From: Chitinophaga sp. GbtcB8 | GTDB taxonomy: Bacteria; Bacteroidota; Bacteroidia; Chitinophagales; Chitinophagaceae | Reading direction: 5' to 3' | Length of the DNA: 64,000 nucleotides | Assembly (NCBI RefSeq): GCF_019091455.1 | Contig: NZ_JAGXJN010000001.1 | Coordinates: 248,001 to 312,000 of the forward strand | Shown here: positions 33,769 through 42,371 of the stretch, one piece after another | How positions within the stretch are numbered: the stretch's first letter is position 1 | Layout of the letters: every line of letters starts with the position of its first letter | Program-made: the position numbers and the translations under genes | Notes under the pieces: model-generated | What the model saw: the letters and a program-made list of their open reading frames with translations, nothing else | Databases searched by the model: none | Told to the model about the DNA's origin: nothing

Positions 33769-34329
33769 TTAAAGTAAAAAGTCGCCTAAAAAACTGCCAA
33801 GTCCTATGCGCAGTTTTCGCCGGGCACGCAATAAATGGGCATCTACGGCCTTTTCCGATAAGTTTAGTTCAGCAGCAATTTCCTTGTAGGACTTATCCTC
33901 GTTTTTCAATTGATAAACTAACCGGCTCTTTTCCGGCAGCTTGCTAACAAGCATTTCCAGGCGTTCACGGATCTCCTCAAATTCCAGGTATTCCTGGGGG
34001 GAATCGCCCAGCAGACCGCTGACCTGTTCTAAATCAACCGAGCGTGAAGAAGCTCTTTTAGCAAGCACTTTAAGTACCCTGTACTTTATAGAAATAAAAA
34101 GATAATTGGCAAAATCACCGTTTATTTTAAGGCTTTCCCGCCTTTTCCACAGCGAAACAAAAACATCCTGCACAATATTCTCGGCTTCCATAAGGTCGCC
34201 GGTTTTCCGGCAAGCTAAGCTTAATACCCTGTCCCAATAACGATTGTAAAGCACGTCGAATGCGCTGGCATTACCGTCTTGCAGTAAGCTAAGTAATTTC
34301 AGATCATCAAATGTATGCAGCCCGCCCAT
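33769..34329 (-). CDS. ECF RNA polymerase sigma-70 factor (FecI-like)
   Basis: A 186-residue ECF sigma factor with region 2 (about 20-85; FDVLYNRYWDRVLSLACRKTG, AENIVQDVFVSLWKRR) and region 4 (about 125-175; LPEKSRLVYQLKNEDKSYKEIA, LNLSEKAVDAHLLRARRKL). It would direct RNA polymerase to the PUL genes once released or activated by FecR. It is the first gene of PUL 1 and is divergent from a DHFR-like gene. A decayed copy of its last codons lies in the gap before fecR. The start at ATG 34329 gives the normal length. Confidence 0.94.
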   Translation of the reverse strand: MGGLHTFDDLKLLSLLQDGNASAFDVLYNRYWDRVLSLACRKTGDLMEAENIVQDVFVSLWKRRESLKINGDFANYLFISIKYRVLKVLAKRASSRSVDLEQVSGLLGDSPQEYLEFEEIRERLEMLVSKLPEKSRLVYQLKNEDKSYKEIAAELNLSEKAVDAHLLRARRKLRIGLGSFLGDFLL

Positions 34330-34473
34330 GGTTTATAATGGTTGAATAAAGCTATAAATAATTCCCCGAAATAAACAATTGATTGTAAACTATATGTTAA
34401 TTACCGTTCATCTGACCATTTATTTTTATCTTCAGCTTTGTATTTTAGCTGTGGCAAGATATAAGCACACCCC

Positions 34474-35037
34474 ATGACAACACCCGCATTTAAAATAACC
34501 ATCCACATGGTTTCCAGCCTTGACGGCATTATTGCAAAAAAAGACAATAACATCTCCTGGTTTGAAACAGCTGATCACTACGAAAAAGGAGCTACGCTCA
34601 CGGAACAGGATACCAGCGAATTTCTTAAAGCAATAGATTGTTATGTAATGGGCGCCCGCACATACGAACATGCTTTGGAGCTTTCAAGATCCTATGGCTG
34701 GGCTTATGGGGATACACCAACAATTGTATTAACTCACCGGAACCTGCCTGTTGAAAGACCTAACATTGAAATTTATTCAGGTGACCTGAACAAACTGGTG
34801 AATGAACGGCTAAAACCAAACTACAAAAATGTTTGGCTCGTTGGCGGAGCAATGCTTGCCAAGGATTTCATTTGTTTAAAGCTGGCAGATGAAATAAGGT
34901 TATCGATCATGCCCATTATTTTGGGGGATGGCACCTTGTTCTTTGATCAGATAGGACAGGAACAGGCATTGCACCTAAAAGACGTGACAGCCTATAAAAG
35001 CGGGATGGTGGAATTATTTTACGAGATAAAAAAGTAA
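34474..35037 (+). CDS. RibD C-terminal/DHFR-like reductase
   Basis: A 187-residue cytoplasmic protein with the DHFR-like fold. FKITIHMVSSLDGIIAKKD is the first strand with SLDG, followed by YVMGARTYEHAL, TIVLTHRNLP, NVWLVGGAMLAKDFI, LADEIRLSIMPIILGDGTLFF and the C-terminal GMVELFYEIKK. Such proteins reduce pterin- or flavin-related compounds with NADPH; most members are uncharacterised. It lies at the edge of PUL 1 but points away from it, divergent from the sigma gene. After its stop there is no intact gene for about 650 bp. Confidence 0.88.
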   Translation: MTTPAFKITIHMVSSLDGIIAKKDNNISWFETADHYEKGATLTEQDTSEFLKAIDCYVMGARTYEHALELSRSYGWAYGDTPTIVLTHRNLPVERPNIEIYSGDLNKLVNERLKPNYKNVWLVGGAMLAKDFICLKLADEIRLSIMPIILGDGTLFFDQIGQEQALHLKDVTAYKSGMVELFYEIKK

Positions 35038-35063
35038 CGGAACGTTTAAGGCTATCATGCCTT

Positions 35064-35174
35064 TTATTTTCCCTTGCTCAATTCAAAAACCGCCGCCTCA
35101 ATCCAGTCTCTTCCCGGCTCCAGGCGCACGATCGGAGCTATCCCTACAAACTCATATTTAGAGTTGCGCTGTAT
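35064..35174 (-). pseudogene. C-terminal remnant of an unidentified gene
   Basis: The minus strand codes 36 residues (IQRNSKYEFVGIAP ... RLEPGRDWIEAAVFEL) and a stop at 35064, with no start codon and an in-frame stop just before. Codon use and composition look like a real protein end. I do not recognise the family. It is the first piece of debris in the 650-bp gap 35038-35684, which holds no complete gene. Confidence 0.5.
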
Positions 35175-35259
35175 TTAGTGATCGTTGTATTAAGTGTAAA
35201 CTTACCACAGGGATCTCTTTTGACTTTACATCCCCGTAACCCATAAAACCACCTGAGCT

Positions 35260-35307
35260 GCAGTGATTAAAGAGTTAAGCCAGTCTTTGAAGTCAAAGAT
35301 CAGGTAG
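35260..35307 (+). pseudogene. Orphan 3' end of an HxlR gene (direct repeat, copy 2)
   Basis: Codes AVIKELSQSLKSKIR plus stop, the same 15 residues as the end of the HxlR gene at 18782-19189. There are 4 base differences in 48, all silent, and no homologous sequence is seen upstream. The all-silent pattern means this tail diverged while still in a working gene and was later cut off. It is in direct orientation to the intact copy, 16.1 kb away, across PUL 1. Confidence 0.85.
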
Positions 35308-35487
35308 CTCTCTGATGGTGTTAGTATTCCCCCAGGCAAGTATCTCTTCTGCTAACTCCGATACAGATAATTTTATCGTGTTAATGAATTCAACAATGTC
35401 AAAACCTTAAAGAGGGAAAGTGCTTCCGGAAGATCAGTAACTGAAAAGAAACGACTGTTGTCATAATGGCAACAGAGCCCATTAAAG
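35308..35487 (-). pseudogene. Frameshifted coding debris
   Basis: On the minus strand two overlapping frames read like one broken protein: CHYDNSRFFSVTDLPEALSLF, then after a shift DIVEFINTIKLSVSELAEEI and LAWGNTNTIREL. Neither has a start, and no family is recognised. The remaining bases to 35684 show only a weak possible promoter (TTG at 35582, TATCTTCA at 35605) for the next gene. Confidence 0.3.
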
Positions 35488-35684
35488 ATGCAGGAATTCT
35501 GTAAAGAAAAAGGGGTATCCTTATCCGGACTGAAGACCACTTCCTACTCCTCCAACTGAACGTAACAATTACGAAGCACTATTGTATATAAATTTTATTA
35601 TATGTATCTTCAGGGCCGGGAGCACTAGCTATACAAGGGACAAATCATCATATTAATCACTATCCTATGCCTACAGAAAGATGC

Positions 35685-36722
35685 ATGAAAAATCTGTTTT
35701 TCATTGCTTTAGCAGCGGTCACCTGCATTTCCTGCAGATCTACCGAGCTGGTTTACATTAATGTATTGAAACCAGCACCCGTGACTATACCGGCCTATAT
35801 TAAAAGCCCCGGTGTTGTGAATAGAACTACCGTTACCTCACAGCATAAGACAGTAGACGCCGTTGACAAGATATTCAGCCTTGAAGGGGTACAGCTTGAC
35901 AGGGAAGGAGCACAAAGCAGCGTAAGCGGGCTTACCGACGAACTGCTGAAGAACAACCGTTTCAACGATGTAAAAGCGCTGGGGGAGCTGGATCTGACCA
36001 CCAATGCCCCGGGGCTTTTTTCCGCGCCGCTCTCCTGGGAAACCGTAGACAAAATATGCCGGGAACATCATGTGGATGCCCTTTTCTCACTGGAGCTTTT
36101 TGACACCGATTCAAAGATCAGCTATGCCGCTGTACCGGTTTCTTTGAAAACACCGCTGGGCAATGTACCGGGCATAGAGCACAAGGCCAGTATGCTTACC
36201 ACTGTGAAAACAGGATGGAGGATCTATGACCCTGCCGGCAGGAATATCCTGGATGAATTTCCCGTTGCCAGGGACATTACTTTCTCCGGCAGGGGTATCA
36301 ATCCGGCCGTTGCCGCCGGTGCACTGATCAACCGCAAAGAGGCAGTAAAGGAAGTGAGCGTACAAGCAGGGCAATATTATGCCATGCGGATCATTCCCTT
36401 CCGGACAAGAGTAACCAGGGATTATTATGTGAAAGGCACTGATAATTTCAGGACAGCCCGGCGTAAAGCGCAAACCGGCAACTGGGACGGCGCAGCTGAA
36501 CTATGGAAGAAAGAAACCACGAACCCTAACAGTACCGTGGCCGGCAGGGCCTGTTATAATATGGCCATTATCTGTGAGATCAACGGGCAGCTTGACCTTG
36601 CAATCAAATGGTCGCAGAAAGCTTACGAGGAATACAAGATCCGCCTTGCGCTGAACTATATCCGTTTACTAAAGAACCGGCAGGCAGGCGATGAGCTGCT
36701 GAAACAGCAGCAGGCAGAATAA
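35685..36722 (+). CDS. DUF6340-type lipoprotein
   Basis: A 345-residue lipoprotein. I choose ATG 35685 (MKNLFFIALAAVTCISC) over ATG 35667 because it places a clean lipoprotein signal with lipobox CISC, Cys17, at the N-terminus. The body resembles DUF6340: an N-terminal nucleotide-free alpha/beta region with DKICREHHVDALFSLELFD, a middle TGWRIYDPAGRNILDEF, and a C-terminal TPR-like helical part (ARRKAQTGNWDGAAELWKKE, ACYNMAIICEINGQLDLAI). The function of the family is unknown; TPR content suggests a scaffold in the cell envelope. It is monocistronic with a hairpin after the stop. Confidence 0.75.
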   Translation: MKNLFFIALAAVTCISCRSTELVYINVLKPAPVTIPAYIKSPGVVNRTTVTSQHKTVDAVDKIFSLEGVQLDREGAQSSVSGLTDELLKNNRFNDVKALGELDLTTNAPGLFSAPLSWETVDKICREHHVDALFSLELFDTDSKISYAAVPVSLKTPLGNVPGIEHKASMLTTVKTGWRIYDPAGRNILDEFPVARDITFSGRGINPAVAAGALINRKEAVKEVSVQAGQYYAMRIIPFRTRVTRDYYVKGTDNFRTARRKAQTGNWDGAAELWKKETTNPNSTVAGRACYNMAIICEINGQLDLAIKWSQKAYEEYKIRLALNYIRLLKNRQAGDELLKQQQAE

Positions 36723-36744
36723 TGGGTTTTATGTATGAAAAACA

Positions 36745-36780
36745 GAACAGCAGCGCCTTCTTACGGGCAAACTGCTGTTC
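36745..36780. terminator. Hairpin after DUF6340 gene
   Basis: GAACAGCAG at 36745-36753 pairs with CTGCTGTTC at 36772-36780. A second, imperfect hairpin (about 36804-36838) lies between it and the convergent permease gene and may serve that gene. Confidence 0.55.
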
Positions 36781-36851
36781 CATTCCGGTGAACTAATCAT
36801 TGCCTTCCACCTTCACAATTCGTATGAAGGTGAGGAAGATAATGATAACTA

Positions 36852-39215
36852 CTATTCTATTTTCAGGCTGTTCACCGGATTCATAACAGCGGCTTTTATG
36901 GCCTGGTAGCTTACTGTTGCTAATGTTATTGCCAGCGCACCAACAGCGGAGGCTATAAAGATCCACCAGGAGAGTGTTGTGCGGTATTCATATTGCTGCA
37001 GCCATTGGTGCAGGCAATACCCTGCCAGCGGAATGGCAATGGCGCAGGATATTATAACCAGCGCTACAAAATCTTTCGACAGCAATTTCCATAGGTTAAA
37101 TACAGAGGCACCCAGCACTTTACGTATGCCTATTTCCTTAGTGCGTTGCTCTGCCACAAAGGATGCCAGCCCGAATAATCCCAGGCAGGAAATGAAAATG
37201 GCAAGCATTGCAAAAAAGGTAGTGAGGTTGCCGATGCGTTCTTCATTATCGAACTTTTTGGCATATTCATCATCCGTGAACTTATATACAAAAGGACTAC
37301 CCGGATTGTATTTCCTGAATACCGGCGCTATCCTGTCCAGGCCTTCCCGCATGGAGATACCGGGTTTTATCCGCACCGTTATTAAACGGGCCCAGGCCGG
37401 GTTCAGGTGAAAAATAGTGGGCCGTACCGGCTGGTAAGGCGATTCCATTACCATATCCTTTACTACGCCAATGATCATATGGTCCTGGTTCAGCCAGCGG
37501 ATAACCTTACCTAGCGGTTCTTTAAAACCAGTGAGCTTAACGGCTGATTCGTTCAATATAAAAGCGCCGGTGTCTGAAGCAAAGCTCCGGGAAAAATCGC
37601 GCCCTTCTTTTATTTTCCAGCCAATGGTATTGCCAAAGTCGTGCGAAACAGCAATGGTGCCCGGGCTCACTACAATGCCGGGGTCTTTACCTTCCCATTC
37701 AACAATGTTATTAGACCATACTTGCGTAGGCGCGCTGTTGGATTCCGCCATATCGGCTACTGCGCCTGTTTCCAGCAGATCATGGCGTATGGCGTTATAA
37801 TGCCCCTCCATATCCGGTGTGTTCATATCTACGGTGATCAGTCCTGCGCGGGTATAACCTACGGGCCTGTTGCGGGCATGCTCTATCTGCCGGTAAACAA
37901 TAAGGGTACCCATGATGAGTGAAACAGATACGGTGAACTGTACTACCACCAGTATTTTGCGTGGAAGCGCTGCAAACCTGCCTGCACGGAAGGTGCCTTT
38001 GAGCACTTTTACCGGTTCAAAGCCGGACAAATAAAACGCGGGATAGCTGCCGGAAACAAGTCCTGCAAAGCAGGTAAAGGCCAGGGTAAATACCCAGAAC
38101 AGGGGCATGCTCCAGGGAATGGCCATGGCTTTGTCTGACAGGCTATTGAAGAACGGCAGCAACAGCTGTACCAGCAGCACTGCCAGTACCAGCGCTATGA
38201 ATGCCACCAGCAATGACTCGCTGAGGAACTGCGCTATAAGCTGTCCGCGGAATGATCCGATGGCTTTGCGTATGCCTACTTCGCGGCTGCGCTTTTCGCT
38301 CCTGGCAGTGGAAAGGTTCATGAAATAGATGCAGGCCAGCGCCAGCACAAACACACCTATAATACCTATAAGCCATACCATGCTGATACGGCCGCCAGAA
38401 ACTTTACCATTCTCAAAGCTGCTGTACAAATGCCATTTTTCCATAGGATGCAGCAGCAGCTCCTCCTTGGAAAAATTAATATGCGGTGTGGGTACATTGC
38501 GGATCCTGGCGTTCACTTTATCAATATCCGCATGATCGTTTAGCTGCACATACAGCTGGCACATATGATTGTCCCATTGTGTCCGGGCATTTTTTATCCA
38601 GTCCTCATTGTTCCCGTTCCAGGGCAGCATCAGTTTTATATCCCGCAGGGTGGTATTATACGGCAGGTCTGCATACACACCGGCTACCTTCATATCTGTC
38701 TTATTATCCAAACGCACTAATTTATTCAGCGCATCTTCTTCTCCAAAAAGGCCACGGGCCATAGATTGGGACAGCAATACGGAGGATGGGTCTTTCAATG
38801 CATCAGCGTTGCCCTGTAACATTTTCAGGGTTAACATAAGAGGAAAGGCCTGCTGTGCCCACACGCCTGTTTGTGATATTTGTTTGTCGCCCACTGCCAG
38901 TATATGCGCTGCAGGATGTGAAACCAATGATACATATTTAAGATCAGCAGCGTATTTATCCTGCAGCTCAGTACCCATAGGAATGGAAACAGTGCCGCCG
39001 GTATAGATTTTTCCACTGTTGGTTGTATTTACCATTACCTGCGCCACGCGGTGGTATTGGTGGTGATAGGTGTTAAAGGAAACCTCATCCCATACCCATA
39101 GTCCTATCAGCAATGCTACGGCCATGCCTGCGGCCAGGCCTACAATATTGATAGCGGCATATAGTTTACTATGCACCAAATTGCGCCAGGCTATTTTAAG
39201 ATAGTTCTTGAACAT
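36852..39215 (-). CDS. ABC transporter permease of MacB/FtsX type
   Basis: A 787-residue permease with two FtsX modules. The N-terminal helix (YAAINIVGLAAGMAVALLIGLWVW, about 18-41) is followed by a large periplasmic MacB core. A helix group at about 285-390 (VWLIGIIGVFVLALACIYFMNLSTARSEKRSREVGIRKAIGS read around Arg306) and a second core come next, then a C-terminal helix group with EQRTKEIGIRKVLGAS. The EVGIRKAIG and EIGIRKVLG motifs mark FtsX superfamily coupling helices. No ATPase gene is adjacent; in this group the partner is often encoded elsewhere. Likely roles are lipoprotein, peptide or drug export by mechanotransmission. Confidence 0.9.
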   Translation of the reverse strand: MFKNYLKIAWRNLVHSKLYAAINIVGLAAGMAVALLIGLWVWDEVSFNTYHHQYHRVAQVMVNTTNSGKIYTGGTVSIPMGTELQDKYAADLKYVSLVSHPAAHILAVGDKQISQTGVWAQQAFPLMLTLKMLQGNADALKDPSSVLLSQSMARGLFGEEDALNKLVRLDNKTDMKVAGVYADLPYNTTLRDIKLMLPWNGNNEDWIKNARTQWDNHMCQLYVQLNDHADIDKVNARIRNVPTPHINFSKEELLLHPMEKWHLYSSFENGKVSGGRISMVWLIGIIGVFVLALACIYFMNLSTARSEKRSREVGIRKAIGSFRGQLIAQFLSESLLVAFIALVLAVLLVQLLLPFFNSLSDKAMAIPWSMPLFWVFTLAFTCFAGLVSGSYPAFYLSGFEPVKVLKGTFRAGRFAALPRKILVVVQFTVSVSLIMGTLIVYRQIEHARNRPVGYTRAGLITVDMNTPDMEGHYNAIRHDLLETGAVADMAESNSAPTQVWSNNIVEWEGKDPGIVVSPGTIAVSHDFGNTIGWKIKEGRDFSRSFASDTGAFILNESAVKLTGFKEPLGKVIRWLNQDHMIIGVVKDMVMESPYQPVRPTIFHLNPAWARLITVRIKPGISMREGLDRIAPVFRKYNPGSPFVYKFTDDEYAKKFDNEERIGNLTTFFAMLAIFISCLGLFGLASFVAEQRTKEIGIRKVLGASVFNLWKLLSKDFVALVIISCAIAIPLAGYCLHQWLQQYEYRTTLSWWIFIASAVGALAITLATVSYQAIKAAVMNPVNSLKIE

Positions 39216-39392
39216 GGTATCAAAGGTTAGGTGAGTAACTCAAATGCAACTCACCAAGGCTGTGCCATAAAATACCATGATAAAGGCCATCAATATAAAT
39301 ATGTGTTTATTTTAAAATGTGTCCGGTTTTGAAACAGGCATGTTCGCTTTAGTGCAAGAGAATTTTAGCCGGTTAAGGGAAAGAGAGGTTTG

Positions 39393-40049
39393 CTATTTCC
39401 TGTCCAGGTCTGTTATTAATAATGGATTGGATCTTTTTAATTCTTCGATCAGCTGCTGTACTTCAACCGTAGTAGGGTTTTGTTTAATCCTTTCTACTTC
39501 TTCGTTGGTGATGCCTACCATTTGCAGGAAAGATACTTCTCCGTGAGGGGTACTGATCTTCCCCAGCTCAGGATCCAGTGTAAATACAATACCTGTAATA
39601 TTGGTTTCGGTTTCCAGGCGTATAGGGCCGTTTGCCGGAATAAAATGATTTTCTTCAAACCATTTACCGCTCTGGTATACATACCTGGCCAGGTTATTCA
39701 TCATCTGCACAGCCCAAAGCGGGTCGCCTGCATCACCCGCATAGGGTTTTAATCTGAAGGTAAGCTCAAAGCCCCATTTGCTGAATTCACCACCGGCCTT
39801 TTCTGTATTATAATACAGCTCCGACATGCCATAGCTGATAATATGCCTGTGGGATTCCTGTTTATCGCTGTCATAGATGCTTGCACCATCAATAGGATCT
39901 GTTCCACCTGCCACATAATGAAGGCCGCATAGCGGGCCGTAATGCCTTGGTTCTATTCCCCCGTACACGTTATCCAATGTTGCATCAATTGATAACCATC
40001 CTACGGCATCTTCTTCTGAAAATTGTTGCTTGTATTCTTCAGCTGTCAT
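39393..40049 (-). CDS. Suppressor of fused (SUFU) domain protein
   Basis: A 218-residue cytoplasmic protein matching the bacterial suppressor-of-fused domain: HYGPLCGLHYVAGGTDPIDG, HIISYGMSELYY, WGFELTFRLK, WAVQMMNNLARYVYQSGKWF and IVFTLDPELGKISTPHGEVSFLQMVGIT. In animals the domain regulates Hedgehog signalling; in bacteria such proteins often serve as immunity proteins in polymorphic toxin systems. No toxin gene is adjacent here, so the role is open. A 177-bp gap to the permease start holds nothing recognised. Confidence 0.85.
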   Translation of the reverse strand: MTAEEYKQQFSEEDAVGWLSIDATLDNVYGGIEPRHYGPLCGLHYVAGGTDPIDGASIYDSDKQESHRHIISYGMSELYYNTEKAGGEFSKWGFELTFRLKPYAGDAGDPLWAVQMMNNLARYVYQSGKWFEENHFIPANGPIRLETETNITGIVFTLDPELGKISTPHGEVSFLQMVGITNEEVERIKQNPTTVEVQQLIEELKRSNPLLITDLDRK

Positions 40050-40232
40050 GGAATAATGAATTTAGGATACGGGCCAAAAGATAGATCGTCTGCTGCATAT
40101 TCAAAAGAAGTTTTTCAAAGAACAAGCTATGAAATTGTTAACAATCCTTTCAATGGCTGCCCCATCAGGCATTTGCGGACCTTCCTAAATAATCGTTAAA
40201 AATAAATAGCTTTATAATGTTAATTTATCCCG

Positions 40233-40940
40233 ATGCAAGACAAGTCCTTCCCTTCCCTGAAAAGAAATGCGCGTTTTGCCGGCATTCTATACCTGATAGT
40301 TATTGCCGGCGGGCTGTTTGCTCAGGTGTTCGTACGGCAGGCACTGACGGTTCCCAATGATGCCATGGCAACGGCCAGGAACATACAATCCAATGAACTA
40401 TTTTATCGTTTAGGCTTTTTGGCCGACCTTATAAATTTCATTTGCGGGTTGCCGGTGATATTGTTTTTTTATCTTTTGTTTAGCCCGGTACATAAACGCA
40501 GTACCCTGCTTGCCATCTTTTTTGTGATCATCTCAAATGCTGTATTTGCGATCAATATTTTATACCAGCTCTATCCACTGCTGATTTTTGGTAACAAAGC
40601 CTACCTGGGCGTTTTTCAGGCCGGTCAGTTAGCAGCGCTGTCTGCAATGGCCCTGGATGTTCAATCACAGGGTTATGCCATCGGACTGGTGTTCTTTGGG
40701 TTTTACTGCATAATAATGGGTTATCTTATTTTTAAAACGCTTTACATACCAAAAATACTGGGGATCTTATATGCCATTGCCGGCTTATGTTATATCATCA
40801 ACAGCTTTACCATGTTCCTTTCACGCGGCTTTGCCAATCCTTTGTTCCCTTATATCCTGTTCCCATCCTTCATTGGAGAGGCTGCGGTTTGTTTATGGCT
40901 TATTTTTGCAGGGATAAAAGAAAATCAGCATGAGCAGTAA
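40233..40940 (+). CDS. DUF4386 integral membrane protein
   Basis: A 235-residue membrane protein with six or so hydrophobic helices: about 15-32 (FAGILYLIVIAGGLFAQV), 55-80 (FLADLINFICGLPVILFFYLLF), 88-110, 140-165, 172-195 and 205-228. RNARFAGILYLI at the start and the spacing of helices fit DUF4386. The function of the family is unknown. Its 3' end overlaps the AraC gene by 11 bases, so the two are translated as a unit and the regulator may control or sense something related to this protein. Confidence 0.82.
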   Translation: MQDKSFPSLKRNARFAGILYLIVIAGGLFAQVFVRQALTVPNDAMATARNIQSNELFYRLGFLADLINFICGLPVILFFYLLFSPVHKRSTLLAIFFVIISNAVFAINILYQLYPLLIFGNKAYLGVFQAGQLAALSAMALDVQSQGYAIGLVFFGFYCIIMGYLIFKTLYIPKILGILYAIAGLCYIINSFTMFLSRGFANPLFPYILFPSFIGEAAVCLWLIFAGIKENQHEQ

Positions 40941-41802
40941 TACATTGGAATTAATAGATCCACAGCGCAAGTCTTTAGCATTTAAAGTTTATGCGTTTGA
41001 AGATGATGTTTATTTCAGCAGTCTTAAAAAGTATAATTATTTTTCAGTGATCCTGGTAACAAAGGGTAAAGGCATGGTGACTGCAGATCTGTCACAATAC
41101 CCTTTTGATGGCACCTGCCTGATGTGTTTTTCCCTTTACCAGCCCTTTAAGATCAAAAGTGAAGGCGCATTCCAGGGAGTGATGGTTAATTTTCACCCGG
41201 AATTTTTTTGTTTGCATAAACACCGTAACGAAGTTTCCTGCAACGGCGTGCTGTTCAACAATATTTATGATTCACCGGTAACCGCTTTGACAAAGGATGA
41301 AACGGAGCTGCTGTTATCGACCATCAATGGCCTTAGGCTGGAATTGCAAAACACGGGCATTGCGCAAACCGAAGTGCTGATATCTTATTTAAAAATATTA
41401 CTGATAAACGGCTCCCGGATCAAACTCTTCCAACAACAGGCGGAAGATGCATCTCTCACAAAAACACCGGTTATTTTAGACACTCTGAAAAACGCTATAG
41501 ATGAGCATTTCAGCTCGCTGCACAGCGCGGGAGAATATGCAGACCTGTTAAATATATCTACAGCAGCATTAAACAGGGTTTGCAAAACACATTTCAATAA
41601 AACTTTGTCGCAGCTGATCTCAGACAGGATCATCATTGAGGCAAAACGGCAATTGTACCTTACGGACAAGCCGGTTAAACAAATTGCCTATGAGCTGGGC
41701 TTCAACGACGAATTTTATTTCAGCCGCTTTTTTAAAAACCACGTTGCCATCTCCCCACAATTTTTCAGGGATACCATTGGGTTCAACCGGGCCAATGCTT
41801 AA
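40930..41802 (+). CDS. AraC-family transcriptional regulator
   Basis: A 290-residue regulator. The N-terminal half is a cupin-like sensor (about 20-140). The C-terminal AraC DNA-binding domain (about 190-285) has YADLLNISTAALNRVCKTHF for the first helix-turn-helix, and KQIAYELGFNDEFYFSRFFKNHVAISPQFFR, split at Asp261, for the second. The start ATGAGC at 40930 overlaps the end of the DUF4386 gene by 11 bases. The ligand and targets are unknown. Confidence 0.92.
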   Translation: MSSNTLELIDPQRKSLAFKVYAFEDDVYFSSLKKYNYFSVILVTKGKGMVTADLSQYPFDGTCLMCFSLYQPFKIKSEGAFQGVMVNFHPEFFCLHKHRNEVSCNGVLFNNIYDSPVTALTKDETELLLSTINGLRLELQNTGIAQTEVLISYLKILLINGSRIKLFQQQAEDASLTKTPVILDTLKNAIDEHFSSLHSAGEYADLLNISTAALNRVCKTHFNKTLSQLISDRIIIEAKRQLYLTDKPVKQIAYELGFNDEFYFSRFFKNHVAISPQFFRDTIGFNRANA

Positions 41803-41956
41803 CTAAGTTCCTGTTTGTATCAATTGTCCATGCCAAAGCACTATCCGTCCATGGACCGCTCCCCTGCATATGATGACCTTTGTAAAGTCAATGGCGATCC
41901 ATGAAAACGCCCATTGAGCTTTAACATTTATTGGTCAATTTTTTAAAGTTAAAAAA

Positions 41957-42367
41957 ATGGAAAACGCAAAATTAGTCCCGCCCTTTAGCGGGGAAACAGC
42001 AGCCCAAAAATTGCAGCTGAACGAAAATGAATGGAATACCCGCGATGCTGAAAAAGTATCTTTTTTGTACACAGAAGACGTTGAATGGTCAGACCGTACC
42101 ACTTTTCTCAAAGGGAGGGCCCAGGTCAAAGATTATATGAGCCGCAAGTTTGCAGAGCAGCAGGAATATAAGATCCGGAAAGAAGTGTGGGGCGCTAAAG
42201 AAAACCGGAATGCGATCCGCTTCCAGGAGGAATGGCGCGACCGGGATGGCCAGTGGTTTCATAGTTACGGGAATGAGCAGCTGGAGTTTGATGAAAAAGG
42301 TCTTATCAGCAAACGTTTCGGCTGCATTAGTGATAAAACTATTAAGGCCACAGAACGGTCCTTATAA
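41957..42367 (+). CDS. DUF1348 (NTF2-like) protein
   Basis: A 136-residue small protein of the nuclear transport factor 2-like superfamily, DUF1348 branch: FSGETAAQKLQLNENEWNTRD, YTEDVEWSDRTTFLKGRAQV, NAIRFQEEWRDRDGQWFHSYGNE, FDEKGLISKRFGCISD. Usual members are about 150 residues and form a cone with a hydrophobic pocket; function is unknown. It follows the AraC gene by 154 bp and converges with GH127, leaving only four bases between the stops. Confidence 0.85.
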   Translation: MENAKLVPPFSGETAAQKLQLNENEWNTRDAEKVSFLYTEDVEWSDRTTFLKGRAQVKDYMSRKFAEQQEYKIRKEVWGAKENRNAIRFQEEWRDRDGQWFHSYGNEQLEFDEKGLISKRFGCISDKTIKATERSL

Positions 42368-42371
42368 CGTA

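Noticed and set aside
35488-35554. Plus-strand frame starting MQEFCKEKG, thought to be a transposase fragment
   Set aside because: Only 22 codons, no firm family match, and other frames there look equally coding-like.
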